From Pedobacter cryoconitis (GTDB lineage Bacteria; Bacteroidota; Bacteroidia; Sphingobacteriales; Sphingobacteriaceae), in NCBI RefSeq assembly GCF_003259615.1, contig NZ_QLLR01000024.1, forward strand, positions 31,064 through 95,063: a DNA stretch of 64,000 nucleotides, given 5' to 3'. Positions within the stretch are counted from its first letter, which is position 1; each line of letters opens with the position of its first letter. A model generated the notes under the pieces. That model was given only the letters and a program-made list of their open reading frames with translations. It was not told the DNA's origin and did not search any database. Below are positions 44,096 through 52,695 of this stretch, piece by piece. A program made the translations under genes and the position numbers.

Positions 44096-45097
44096 TTAAT
44101 TTAATTGTTCGGTCAGTAAAGCCATTTCAATTTGCGGGGAATGACGCTCATAAAGGATCGCATAAACTGCCCTGCAGATCGGCATTTCAACTTTATATTT
44201 TTTGTTAATCACGTGCATACAGCTTGCCGCATAATAGCCTTCTGCAATCATATTCATTTCCAATTGCGCGGATTTAACAGTGTAGCCCTTTCCTATCATA
44301 TTACCGAATGTCCTGTTACGGCTGAATTGGGAATAGGCAGTAACCAGCAAATCTCCCAGGTAAGCAGATTCCTTAATATCACGATTGATGGGGTGTACGG
44401 CTTCTACGAAACGGTTGATTTCACGAATTGCATTAGAGATTAAAACAGCCTGAAAATTATCACCATAACCTATCCCATGACAAATTCCACTGGCTACTGC
44501 ATAAATATTTTTTAATACTGCAGCGTATTCAGTCCCAAAAATATCATCTGATATATTGGTTTTAATGTATCTCGTATTTAATAATTTAGAGAAGCTGTTC
44601 GCAGTTTCCAGGTTAATGGATGCTATAGTCAAATAAGACAGTTTCTCCAGTGCAACTTCTTCTGCATGACACGGCCCGCTGATCACCAGTATATCATCCA
44701 ACGGAACATTGAACTTATCATTCATAAATTCACCGATAATCTGATTTTCATCAGGTACGATTCCTTTAATAGCAGAAATGATTTTTTTGCCTGCTAACAT
44801 TTCAGGAGTAACCCCATGCAGAGATTCTTTAAGAAAGGCCGCAGGTACATTCAGAATGATATAATCTGCTTGTTTGATAATATGACAAATATCATTTGAG
44901 ATATTATCTTCTGGTATTCTCAGCTCAACAGAACTCAGGTATTTTGGATTGTGTTTGTATTGCTTCAGGTGTGCAATGGATGCAGTATCACGCAGCCACC
45001 AATAGATCTCTTTTTCGGTAAGATTATCTGAAAGCATCTTTATGACCGCAGTTGCCCAACTACCGCCACCAATCATTGCGACTTTTGGTATCATCAT
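44096..45097 (-). CDS. gpsA: Glycerol-3-phosphate dehydrogenase [NAD(P)+]
   Basis: 333 aa. N-terminal Rossmann motif GGGSWATA, then SAIKGIVPDENQ with the catalytic Lys region, GPCHAEEVA, and the C-terminal helical domain with KNIYAVASGICHGIGYGDN. It makes sn-glycerol 3-phosphate from DHAP for membrane lipid synthesis. The first two codons are both Met, so the start could be 45094. It lies downstream of the HlyD gene but behind a hairpin terminator. Confidence 0.95.
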   Translation of the reverse strand: MMIPKVAMIGGGSWATAVIKMLSDNLTEKEIYWWLRDTASIAHLKQYKHNPKYLSSVELRIPEDNISNDICHIIKQADYIILNVPAAFLKESLHGVTPEMLAGKKIISAIKGIVPDENQIIGEFMNDKFNVPLDDILVISGPCHAEEVALEKLSYLTIASINLETANSFSKLLNTRYIKTNISDDIFGTEYAAVLKNIYAVASGICHGIGYGDNFQAVLISNAIREINRFVEAVHPINRDIKESAYLGDLLVTAYSQFSRNRTFGNMIGKGYTVKSAQLEMNMIAEGYYAASCMHVINKKYKVEMPICRAVYAILYERHSPQIEMALLTEQLN

Positions 45098-45111
45098 ATA
45101 TAAATAAAAAA

Positions 45112-45137
45112 TCCCGGCTTAATGTTTTAAACCGGGA
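45112..45137 (-). terminator. Terminator after the tolC-hlyD operon
   Basis: TCCCGG (45112-45117) pairs with CCGGGA (45132-45137), extended by a TTAA/TTAA inner pair, followed on the minus strand by T6. Confidence 0.65.
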
Positions 45138-45169
45138 CAAATTACTTAATTTATTGCGAACAGCCTGTC

Positions 45170-46522
45170 TTACTTCTTCTCAGATTTAGAAACTGACTGA
45201 TCTTTAACGTCTTTTTCTACTTTCATTCCGTCTTTCAGCTTATTCTGAACGGTTGAGTATGGGCCACTTACAATTTCAGTTCCTTCTTTCAATCCGCTTT
45301 TAACCTGGATATATTTATCATCCTGAATACCGGTTGTCACTTCAACTTTTTTCACTTTACCATCTGCATAAGTATATACATACTGTTTAATCGCTTTGTC
45401 GTTCAGCTTGCTTTTTTGTTTACCAGCAGCAGGATCTTCTTCTTTATCTTCTTTACCGGCATCCTTTTTAAGTCCTTCAACAAACACAGCCATAATAGGA
45501 ACTGATAAACTTTTTACGGAAGAACTTTCAATATCAACAGTAGCAGATAAACCTGGTCTGAATGGAGAAGGAAGATCTTTCGCTCCACCTTTAATTCCAG
45601 TATAAGAATCAGCCGAGATACGCACCTTTACTACAAAGTTAGTCACCTGGTCAACTGTTGTTGCTGCAACGGCAATGTCTTTAGAAGAACTTGCTATTTC
45701 AGTAACCACCCCTTTGAATTTTTTGTCATCAAAAGCATCAACCTGAATTGCAGCATTGTCACCCACATTTACCCGGTTAATATCGTTTTCATTGACATCA
45801 ACGTTTACTTCCATCGTATTCAGGTTGGAAATCCGCATCAATTCTGTACCTGCAAACTGAGCTGTTCCTAAAACCCTGTCTCCAAGTTCTACAGATAATT
45901 TAGAGATCACACCATCAACTGGTGAAAACACGGTAGCTTTTGCCAGGTTGGCACTAGCTTCCTGAACACCCGCACCTGTTTGTGCAAGGTTATATTTTGC
46001 CGCAATCAAAGATTGTTTTGCACCGTCCAAATTCGTTTTACCTGTCACATAAGCTGCTTTAGCGGCATCATATTCTGAGACTGAAATCACTTTCTTTTTG
46101 AACAACTCTACATTACGTTTGTAAATGGCTTCCTGATTGACAAAGTTAGCTTCAGCTTGTTTCAACTGCTGAGCCGCCGATCCTACGGAAGCTTTCTGCG
46201 CACTATAAGTTGCACTGGCCCTATCCAACCCAGATTTCAATACGTCTGGCCTGATTCTAAACAAAAGCTGGCCTTTTTTAACGATGTCCCCTTCTTTAAC
46301 ACGTAATTCTACAACCTCACCTGACACCTCAGAACTCACTTTAACTTCTGTTTCTGGCTTAATTTTACCACTTGCAGTCACAGTTTCAATAATGTTCCTG
46401 GTTTTCGTCTTTTCTATCGTAACTTTTTCAGCTTTATCACCGCCTATTAATCCAGTAACTTTTCCGGCAATTAATAAGACAATAAGCGCTCCTACGGCGA
46501 TGAGGATGTATTTTAGTTTCAT
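45170..46522 (-). CDS. Periplasmic adaptor protein, HlyD/MacA-like
   Basis: 450 aa. One N-terminal membrane helix (about 3-22), a biotinyl-lipoyl-like segment (EVVELRVKEGDIVKKGQLL), a long alpha-hairpin (about 95-190, Ala/Lys/Gln rich), and beta-barrel and membrane-proximal domains. The final part is Lys-rich (VEKDVKDQSVSKSEKK). It should link an inner-membrane pump to the TolC channel. The tolC gene lies 24 bases upstream on the same strand, but no pump gene follows: gpsA is next, behind a terminator. Confidence 0.9.
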   Translation of the reverse strand: MKLKYILIAVGALIVLLIAGKVTGLIGGDKAEKVTIEKTKTRNIIETVTASGKIKPETEVKVSSEVSGEVVELRVKEGDIVKKGQLLFRIRPDVLKSGLDRASATYSAQKASVGSAAQQLKQAEANFVNQEAIYKRNVELFKKKVISVSEYDAAKAAYVTGKTNLDGAKQSLIAAKYNLAQTGAGVQEASANLAKATVFSPVDGVISKLSVELGDRVLGTAQFAGTELMRISNLNTMEVNVDVNENDINRVNVGDNAAIQVDAFDDKKFKGVVTEIASSSKDIAVAATTVDQVTNFVVKVRISADSYTGIKGGAKDLPSPFRPGLSATVDIESSSVKSLSVPIMAVFVEGLKKDAGKEDKEEDPAAGKQKSKLNDKAIKQYVYTYADGKVKKVEVTTGIQDDKYIQVKSGLKEGTEIVSGPYSTVQNKLKDGMKVEKDVKDQSVSKSEKK

Positions 46523-46546
46523 TTCTATTTTATTTATGGTCTGAGC

Positions 46547-47953
46547 TTAAAAGGTTATCTGTTTTCCTAAGTAATAATCTATAACTTTTGATTTAAACAG
46601 CAAGTCATATTTCGACTGAATGAAATCAACTTCTGCTTTATTTCTGTTTGTTCTTGAAGTATTGTAATCTAATGAATTCACCAAACCTACTGCATAACGT
46701 TGTTCAATTACGTTAAAGGCATCTTTTTGGGCATTAAAAGTATTTTCGTTTGATTTATACCTGCTGTCGGCAGCTCTTAAATCGGCCACTGCCTGGGCAA
46801 TCACTTTATTCAGATTGTTCTTAGCCAGCTGCTCACTGATTTTACTGCTTTCATAGGAGATTTTCGCTTTTTTAACATTTCCTTTGATTATCAGACCATT
46901 AAAAATAGGTATCCTCAAAGAAACCTGAATAGCCTGATAAAAGTTGGTATTGATCTGATTACCCAAACCAGGCTCCGGAGGCGGAGAAGCAAAAGATCCA
47001 TCCAGTAAGGGTATAAGTGGTCTTTGACCCAAAGCATATGAATACTGTGATCCAAGCGAACCACCCATTGTCACCTTAGGATAGGCAGCTCCTTTTGCTA
47101 CATCAACCGCCTTTCCGGCTGCTTCTCTATTTAATTCTGCCAGTTTTATATCCGGAAAAAATGACAGGGAAGTATTATAAACATCATTGACATCATAAAT
47201 TTTTTGTGCTTCTGCAATATCCTTAATGGTTGGTTTAACTACAGTATAATTCTGAGAATCAGGACGCATTTCCATCAATTGAGAAAGTGTCAGATACGAA
47301 ATAGTCAACTGGTTTTGTGCATTGGTCACATTCAGCTCGGCTGTAGCAGTCTGTGCTTTTGCCTGTGAAATATCTGCCAGCGTTTTATTTCCGGCTTCCA
47401 ATAAAGATTGTTCACGTCTTTGGGTTTCCTGTGCAACTAATAGTTGTTCTTTAGACGCTTTTAATAAGTCGGTATTAAATACAACTTGAAAATAAGCGGT
47501 AACTACCTGTAAAATAAGATCATTTTTAACCTTGTCCAAACTACTATTTCCTGCCGCCAGTAAAATTTTGTTCTGCCTGATCTGATTTAGCTTGGCAAAT
47601 CCGCCAAACAGATCTACTGAAGTGGTGAGGCTACCCATTCCCTGATAAAACTTTTGAGATACCAGCTCATTGGTAGCGGTGTTCAAACTTCTTCCGAAAT
47701 TGAAATTATTATCCATCCCTGCACTCAAACTTGGATAAAGGGCCGCTTTGGACTGTTCAAGATTGACAGCCGAAGTAGCCACATTCAATGCAGACTGCTT
47801 AATATTCAAGTTATTATCCAGCATACGATCAATCGCATCCTGAATGGTTAGCGTTTCTTGCGCATGCAGGTTAGCAGACATACCTATCGTGACCAAACTA
47901 AAAGTAACAGCGAAGGTTAATTTTGAGAGCGTATTCGTAGTAAACATTTTCAT
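46547..47953 (-). CDS. TolC-family outer membrane efflux protein
   Basis: 468 aa from ATG 47953; 47947 is also possible, and a longer frame to 47998 lacks a good signal. Signal peptide ends in NLHAQ. Two OEP repeats, each with long coiled-coil helices (QAKAQTATAELNVTNAQNQL and NLNKVIAQAVADLRAADSRY), give the trimeric alpha-barrel/beta-barrel channel. It is the first gene of the tolC-hlyD pair and should export small molecules or peptides with a pump encoded elsewhere. Confidence 0.9.
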   Translation of the reverse strand: MKMFTTNTLSKLTFAVTFSLVTIGMSANLHAQETLTIQDAIDRMLDNNLNIKQSALNVATSAVNLEQSKAALYPSLSAGMDNNFNFGRSLNTATNELVSQKFYQGMGSLTTSVDLFGGFAKLNQIRQNKILLAAGNSSLDKVKNDLILQVVTAYFQVVFNTDLLKASKEQLLVAQETQRREQSLLEAGNKTLADISQAKAQTATAELNVTNAQNQLTISYLTLSQLMEMRPDSQNYTVVKPTIKDIAEAQKIYDVNDVYNTSLSFFPDIKLAELNREAAGKAVDVAKGAAYPKVTMGGSLGSQYSYALGQRPLIPLLDGSFASPPPEPGLGNQINTNFYQAIQVSLRIPIFNGLIIKGNVKKAKISYESSKISEQLAKNNLNKVIAQAVADLRAADSRYKSNENTFNAQKDAFNVIEQRYAVGLVNSLDYNTSRTNRNKAEVDFIQSKYDLLFKSKVIDYYLGKQITF

Positions 47954-48024
47954 TCGTTTTTGTATTTTCTTAAATAAACAACTTATCGATTTTATCAATT
48001 TCTTTACAACGATCTGTAATTTCT

Positions 48025-48032
48025 TACATTTG
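48025..48032 (+). promoter_or_regulatory. Candidate -7 box for the polysaccharide deacetylase gene
   Basis: TACATTTG ends 4 bases before the ATG at 48037, so the mRNA is probably leaderless. Confidence 0.5.
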
Positions 48033-48036
48033 ACCG

Positions 48037-48654
48037 ATGTATCTGGTTAAATCACCTCTTTTATTAAAATGGTATTATCCATCCTTAGTCTGGAACAAAA
48101 GCCGGGCTGACAAAGTCGTCTATTTAACCTTTGACGACGGACCCATACCTGTTGTTACAGACTTTGTTTTAAATACTTTAAAAAGTTTCAATTGCAAGGC
48201 GACTTTCTTTTGTATCGGTGACAATATAAACAAACATGCTGAAATTTTTGAACGTGTTAAAAGCGAGGGTCACGCGATAGGAAACCATACTTTTAACCAC
48301 TTAAAAGGCTGGAAAACTGAGGATAACACTTACATTCAAAACTTCAAATCTTGTCAGCAGCTTACGGGTACGCACTTGTTTCGTCCACCTTACGGGAGAA
48401 TAAAGAAATCTCAGATCAAAGCGCTGCGCAAAATTAACCCACAGCTTAATATCATTATGTGGGATGTGCTGAGCGGAGATTTTGACGTGGACCTTTCTCC
48501 TGAAAAATGTTATGAAAATGTGATCAAAAACACCAGAAATGGGTCAATAATCGTATTTCATGACAGCCTCAAAGCATTTGACAGACTAAAATTTGCCTTA
48601 CCTGCCACCTTAAAATTTTTAACCGCTCGGGGTTATGAGTTCCATACGCTATAA
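48037..48654 (+). CDS. Polysaccharide deacetylase (NodB homology domain)
   Basis: 205 aa, a bare NodB domain without a signal peptide. Motif 1 TFDDGP holds the catalytic base and first metal Asp; motif 2 GHAIGNHTFNH has the metal His pair; motif 3 is RPPYGR; motif 4 is around IIMWDVLSGDFD; motif 5 ends in VFHDS. It is a metal-dependent de-N-acetylase, most likely acting on peptidoglycan or another GlcNAc polymer. It is divergent from tolC. Confidence 0.92.
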   Translation: MYLVKSPLLLKWYYPSLVWNKSRADKVVYLTFDDGPIPVVTDFVLNTLKSFNCKATFFCIGDNINKHAEIFERVKSEGHAIGNHTFNHLKGWKTEDNTYIQNFKSCQQLTGTHLFRPPYGRIKKSQIKALRKINPQLNIIMWDVLSGDFDVDLSPEKCYENVIKNTRNGSIIVFHDSLKAFDRLKFALPATLKFLTARGYEFHTL

Positions 48655-48742
48655 TTTTCTATAGCTGTTACGAAGTTCAGGCCAAAAGCAGTATACCGGC
48701 AAAAAGACTTCCAGGCGGCTATTTGAAGCTTAGCCCGGCCAA

Positions 48743-48793
48743 CCGCTGTCCATAAACGGACGATAACGTTCATTTATGGACAGCCCGCAGCGG
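48743..48793. repeat. Unassigned hairpin between deacetylase and aconitase genes
   Basis: Perfect 12-bp stem GCTGTCCATAAA / TTTATGGACAGC (48745-48756 and 48773-48784). A competing outer pairing CCGCTG / CAGCGG is also possible. No T run follows, so a terminator is unlikely. The rest of the 284-base gap shows nothing else I can name. Confidence 0.55.
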
Positions 48794-48938
48794 ATTGAGT
48801 TACAGCAGGAAGCAATCATTTTATTTAGAACATGTATAAATAATATAATGAACCTACATAGGTTAGCCTCAGCCTGTTTTTTTTTGTAAATTCGCTACAA
48901 ATAATTTTAATTATATTACCTTTTAACACATATTATCA

Positions 48939-51206
48939 ATGGCTTTTGATATAGAAATGATCAAAAAGGTGTATGCAAACTTTGGTCCCCGAGTTGAGGC
49001 GGCCCGTAAATTAGTAGGCAGACCTTTAACACTCTCAGAAAAAATCTTATATACTCACCTTTGGGATGAAAAAACAAATACTTCTTACGTAAGGGGTACT
49101 GATTATGTAGATTTTGCTCCTGACCGTGTAGCTATGCAGGATGCAACTGCCCAAATGGCATTATTGCAATTTATGCAGGCTGGCAGACCGAAAGTTGCTG
49201 TACCTTCAACGGTACACTGTGATCACTTGATCACTGCAAAATTAGGTGCAGAGCAGGATCTTCCTGCAGCGAATACAGAAAGTAAAGAAGTTTTTGATTT
49301 CCTTGCTTCGGTATCCAACAAATACGGTATTGGCTTCTGGAAACCAGGTGCAGGTATTATTCACCAGGTTGTATTGGAAAACTACGCATTTCCGGGTGGA
49401 ATGATGATCGGAACAGATTCACACACTGTGAATGCTGGCGGTTTAGGTATGGTTGCAATTGGTGTTGGTGGTGCTGATGCTTGTGATGTTATGGCAGGTT
49501 TGCCATGGGAACTTAAATTCCCTAAATTAATTGGTGTAAAATTAACCGGTAAATTAAGCGGCTGGTCTTCACCTAAAGATGTAATCTTAAAAGTGGCTGG
49601 TATCCTGACTGTAAAAGGCGGTACTGGTGCTATTGTTGAATATTTTGGTGAAGGTGCAACGAATATGAGCTGTACTGGTAAAGGTACCATTTGTAATATG
49701 GGTGCTGAAATCGGTGCAACAACTTCAACTTTCGGTTATGATGAGAGCATGGAACGTTATTTACGTGCAACTAACAGAGCTGATGTTGCAGATGCTGCCA
49801 ACGCTGTTAAAGAACACTTAACTGGTGATGCTGAAGTTTATGCTGATCCTGCTAAATATTTTGATCAGGTAATTGAAATTGACTTATCAACACTTGAGCC
49901 TTACCTGAACGGTCCGTTTACTCCGGATTTAGCGACACCTATTTCAAAAATGAAAGAAGTTGCTTTAGCTAACGGATGGCCGATGAAAATCGACGTAGGT
50001 CTGATCGGTTCTTGTACAAACTCTTCTTACGAAGATATTTCAAGAGCGGTAAGTGTAGCAAGACAAGTTGCAGAAAAAGGCTTAACAGCTAAATCTGAAT
50101 ATTGTATCAACCCTGGATCTGAGCAAATCCGTTTCACGATACAACGTGATGGATTTATGGATGTATTCAAACAAATAGGTGCTAAAGTATTTACGAATGC
50201 TTGCGGACCTTGTATTGGAATGTGGGACAGAGTAGGTTCGGAGAAACAAGAGAAAAACACAATCGTTCACTCTTTCAACCGTAACTTCGCTAAACGTGCT
50301 GATGGTAACCCGAATACTTTCGCTTTTGTTGGTTCTCCTGAACTGGTAACAGCTTTAGCTATTGCTGGTGACTTAAGCTTCAACCCATTAACTGATACTT
50401 TAACCAATGCCAAAGGTGAGCAGGTAAAACTGGATGAGCCTACAGGATTTGAATTGCCTCCAAGAGGTTTTGCTGTTGATGACGCAGGTTATCAGGAACC
50501 AGCAGCTGATGGAAGTGGTGTTCAGATCTTAGTTTCTCCAACTTCTCACAGGTTACAATTGCTTGATCCTTTTACTCCATGGGAAGGTACAGACCTTACT
50601 GGTTTAAGATTACTGATCAAAGCAAAAGGAAAATGTACAACTGACCATATTTCTATGGCTGGTCCATGGTTAAAATTCCGTGGTCACCTGGACAATATCT
50701 CCAATAACATGCTGATCGGTGCAGTGAATTATTTCAATGATAAAACTGACACGGTTAAAAACGTAGTAACTGGCGAATACGGTCCGGTTCCTGCAACACA
50801 ACGTGCTTATAAAGCTGATGGTATTGGAACAATCGTAGTTGGTGATGAAAACTACGGTGAAGGTTCTTCACGTGAGCATGCGGCAATGGAGCCCCGCCAC
50901 CTTGGTGTTCGTGCTGTATTGGTTAAATCTTTTGCACGTATTCATGAAACTAACTTGAAAAAACAGGGAATGTTAGGTTTAACATTCGCAAACAAGGAAG
51001 ATTATGATAAAATCCGTGAGGATGATGTAATTGACATCACAGGCTTAACAACTTTCACTCCTGATGTACCTTTAACGATTGTGTTAAACCATGCAGATGG
51101 CACGAAAGCAGAATTCAAAGTTAACCATAGTTATAATGCACAGCAGATCGACTGGTTTAAAGCCGGTGGTGCATTGAATATTATTCGTAAGCAAGTAGCT
51201 CAATAA
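48939..51206 (+). CDS. Aconitate hydratase (mitochondrial-type)
   Basis: 755 aa, the length of mitochondrial aconitase, not of AcnA (about 890) or AcnB (about 865). The [4Fe-4S] ligands are in GSCTNSSYED and NACGPCIGMW; catalytic and substrate residues are seen in DSHTVNAGGLGM and NYGEGSSREHAA. It interconverts citrate and isocitrate in the TCA cycle. The upstream sequence has only an imperfect box (TACCTTTT). A strong terminator follows the gene. Confidence 0.96.
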   Translation: MAFDIEMIKKVYANFGPRVEAARKLVGRPLTLSEKILYTHLWDEKTNTSYVRGTDYVDFAPDRVAMQDATAQMALLQFMQAGRPKVAVPSTVHCDHLITAKLGAEQDLPAANTESKEVFDFLASVSNKYGIGFWKPGAGIIHQVVLENYAFPGGMMIGTDSHTVNAGGLGMVAIGVGGADACDVMAGLPWELKFPKLIGVKLTGKLSGWSSPKDVILKVAGILTVKGGTGAIVEYFGEGATNMSCTGKGTICNMGAEIGATTSTFGYDESMERYLRATNRADVADAANAVKEHLTGDAEVYADPAKYFDQVIEIDLSTLEPYLNGPFTPDLATPISKMKEVALANGWPMKIDVGLIGSCTNSSYEDISRAVSVARQVAEKGLTAKSEYCINPGSEQIRFTIQRDGFMDVFKQIGAKVFTNACGPCIGMWDRVGSEKQEKNTIVHSFNRNFAKRADGNPNTFAFVGSPELVTALAIAGDLSFNPLTDTLTNAKGEQVKLDEPTGFELPPRGFAVDDAGYQEPAADGSGVQILVSPTSHRLQLLDPFTPWEGTDLTGLRLLIKAKGKCTTDHISMAGPWLKFRGHLDNISNNMLIGAVNYFNDKTDTVKNVVTGEYGPVPATQRAYKADGIGTIVVGDENYGEGSSREHAAMEPRHLGVRAVLVKSFARIHETNLKKQGMLGLTFANKEDYDKIREDDVIDITGLTTFTPDVPLTIVLNHADGTKAEFKVNHSYNAQQIDWFKAGGALNIIRKQVAQ

Positions 51207-51227
51207 TCAATATAGCTTCCTAAAAAA

Positions 51228-51254
51228 CTCCCGTCATCTGGCGGGAGTTTTTTT
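51228..51254. terminator. Terminator shared by aconitase and the GH1 gene
   Basis: CTCCCGTC / GGCGGGAG stem (one G-U pair), 4-base loop, flanked by A6 on the left and T7 on the right, so it can work in both directions. Confidence 0.8.
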
Positions 51255-51260
51255 ATGCTT

Positions 51261-52598
51261 TTATTTTTTCAGGAATTCCTGCCACCAGTATCCTGAGGAT
51301 TTGATTGTCCTTTGCTGCGTCTTAAAATCATTATGTACTAAACCAAACCTGGCATTAAAGCCTTCTGCCCATTCAAAGTTGTCAAGCAGCGTCCAGGCCA
51401 TATAACCGGTAATGTTAATTCCTTCCTTTTTAGCTCTCAGCACAGCCAGCAGATATAACCTGAAGTATTCTATCCTATCAATATCCTCTATTGCACCTCC
51501 TGTAAGCTTATCATTAAAGGCGGCCCCATTTTCTGTAATCACCAGGTTTTTGACTGAAGGATAGGATGCAAACTGTTTAATAATATTGTAAAAACTATCC
51601 CCGTTAATTTCCCAGCCCATAGCGGTATGCGGCTTCTTCCTGTTTTTGGCTTTCACCTCCCAAGCCTGGACAACCGGTATAAACGCATTGTATTTAATGG
51701 TTAGCGGAAAATAGTTCTGTAATCCAATAAAATCGAAGTCAAATGTCAGGCGTTCAGTATGCCGCCAGGTGGAGTGTGAGATCGCAAATTTCTCCATCAC
51801 CTCCCAATCCTGTCCCGGATAGCCCATCCCTAAGGCAGGTTCTATAAATAACCGGTTCATCAGGCAGTCTACCCTGGAGGCTGCCAGAATATCGGCATCA
51901 TTCTGTGTATAAGGGATAATCTCTGCGCAGGAATAAGTAGTTCCGATATTTGCACCAGCTACTTCTGCGCGCAGGATACGTCCGCCGTCTGCCTGTGCAA
52001 TAGCGGTATGGTGTACGGCAGAGAAAAAGTTAGTGAGCCCTGTTTTTCCTGGTGCATGTACGCCAAGCATATAGCCGAGCGAAGTAAATCCGAAAGGTTC
52101 GTTCAGCACAATCCAGTTCTTTACTTTATCACCGTAAGTGCGTGCACATAAGGTAACAAAAGCATTAAAGGCCGTATTGATGCTAAATGCGGTCCATCCA
52201 CCCTCCTCTTCTAAAGCTTCGGGCAGATCCCAGTGGTAAAGTGTAATGTATGGTGTGATTCCCTGTTCCAGACATTCATCTATTACGTTATGGTAGAACC
52301 TGATTCCCTCTTCGTTAATTATTCCTTTACCCAATGGAAGAATCCTTGGCCAGGAGATAGAAAACCGGAATACAGAGAATCCAAGCAATTTAACCAGCGC
52401 AATATCTTCATTGTAGCGGTGATAGAAATCACAGGCCACTGCCGGACTATGCCCTTTTTTGATTTTACCGGATCTTTTAGAAAAGGTATCCCATATAGAA
52501 GGGCCTTTGCCATACATATCTGCAGCGCCTTCAATTTGTAAAGCGGCAGTAGCCACGCCCCACGAAAAATCATCACCAAAATCGGATGCTTTAATCAT
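51261..52598 (-). CDS. Glycoside hydrolase family 1 beta-glucosidase-like enzyme
   Basis: 445 aa (beta/alpha)8 barrel. Acid/base Glu167 lies in VLNEPFGF and nucleophile Glu356 in VITENGAAF. The N-terminal GVATAALQIEGA and C-terminal AWTLLDNFEWAEGF blocks are the glycone-binding parts. There is no signal peptide, so it acts in the cytoplasm. It is probably a beta-glucosidase or beta-galactosidase. It is separate from the beta-glucan locus at the left. Confidence 0.95.
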   Translation of the reverse strand: MIKASDFGDDFSWGVATAALQIEGAADMYGKGPSIWDTFSKRSGKIKKGHSPAVACDFYHRYNEDIALVKLLGFSVFRFSISWPRILPLGKGIINEEGIRFYHNVIDECLEQGITPYITLYHWDLPEALEEEGGWTAFSINTAFNAFVTLCARTYGDKVKNWIVLNEPFGFTSLGYMLGVHAPGKTGLTNFFSAVHHTAIAQADGGRILRAEVAGANIGTTYSCAEIIPYTQNDADILAASRVDCLMNRLFIEPALGMGYPGQDWEVMEKFAISHSTWRHTERLTFDFDFIGLQNYFPLTIKYNAFIPVVQAWEVKAKNRKKPHTAMGWEINGDSFYNIIKQFASYPSVKNLVITENGAAFNDKLTGGAIEDIDRIEYFRLYLLAVLRAKKEGINITGYMAWTLLDNFEWAEGFNARFGLVHNDFKTQQRTIKSSGYWWQEFLKK

Positions 52599-52695
52599 AT
52601 CTGAATTCTATAACAGGCAATATGAGAATTTGATGTTAACTTCATGTTATATTTACAGTAAAGTTATCAGCTGATTAATTTTACCGGGCTGATTT

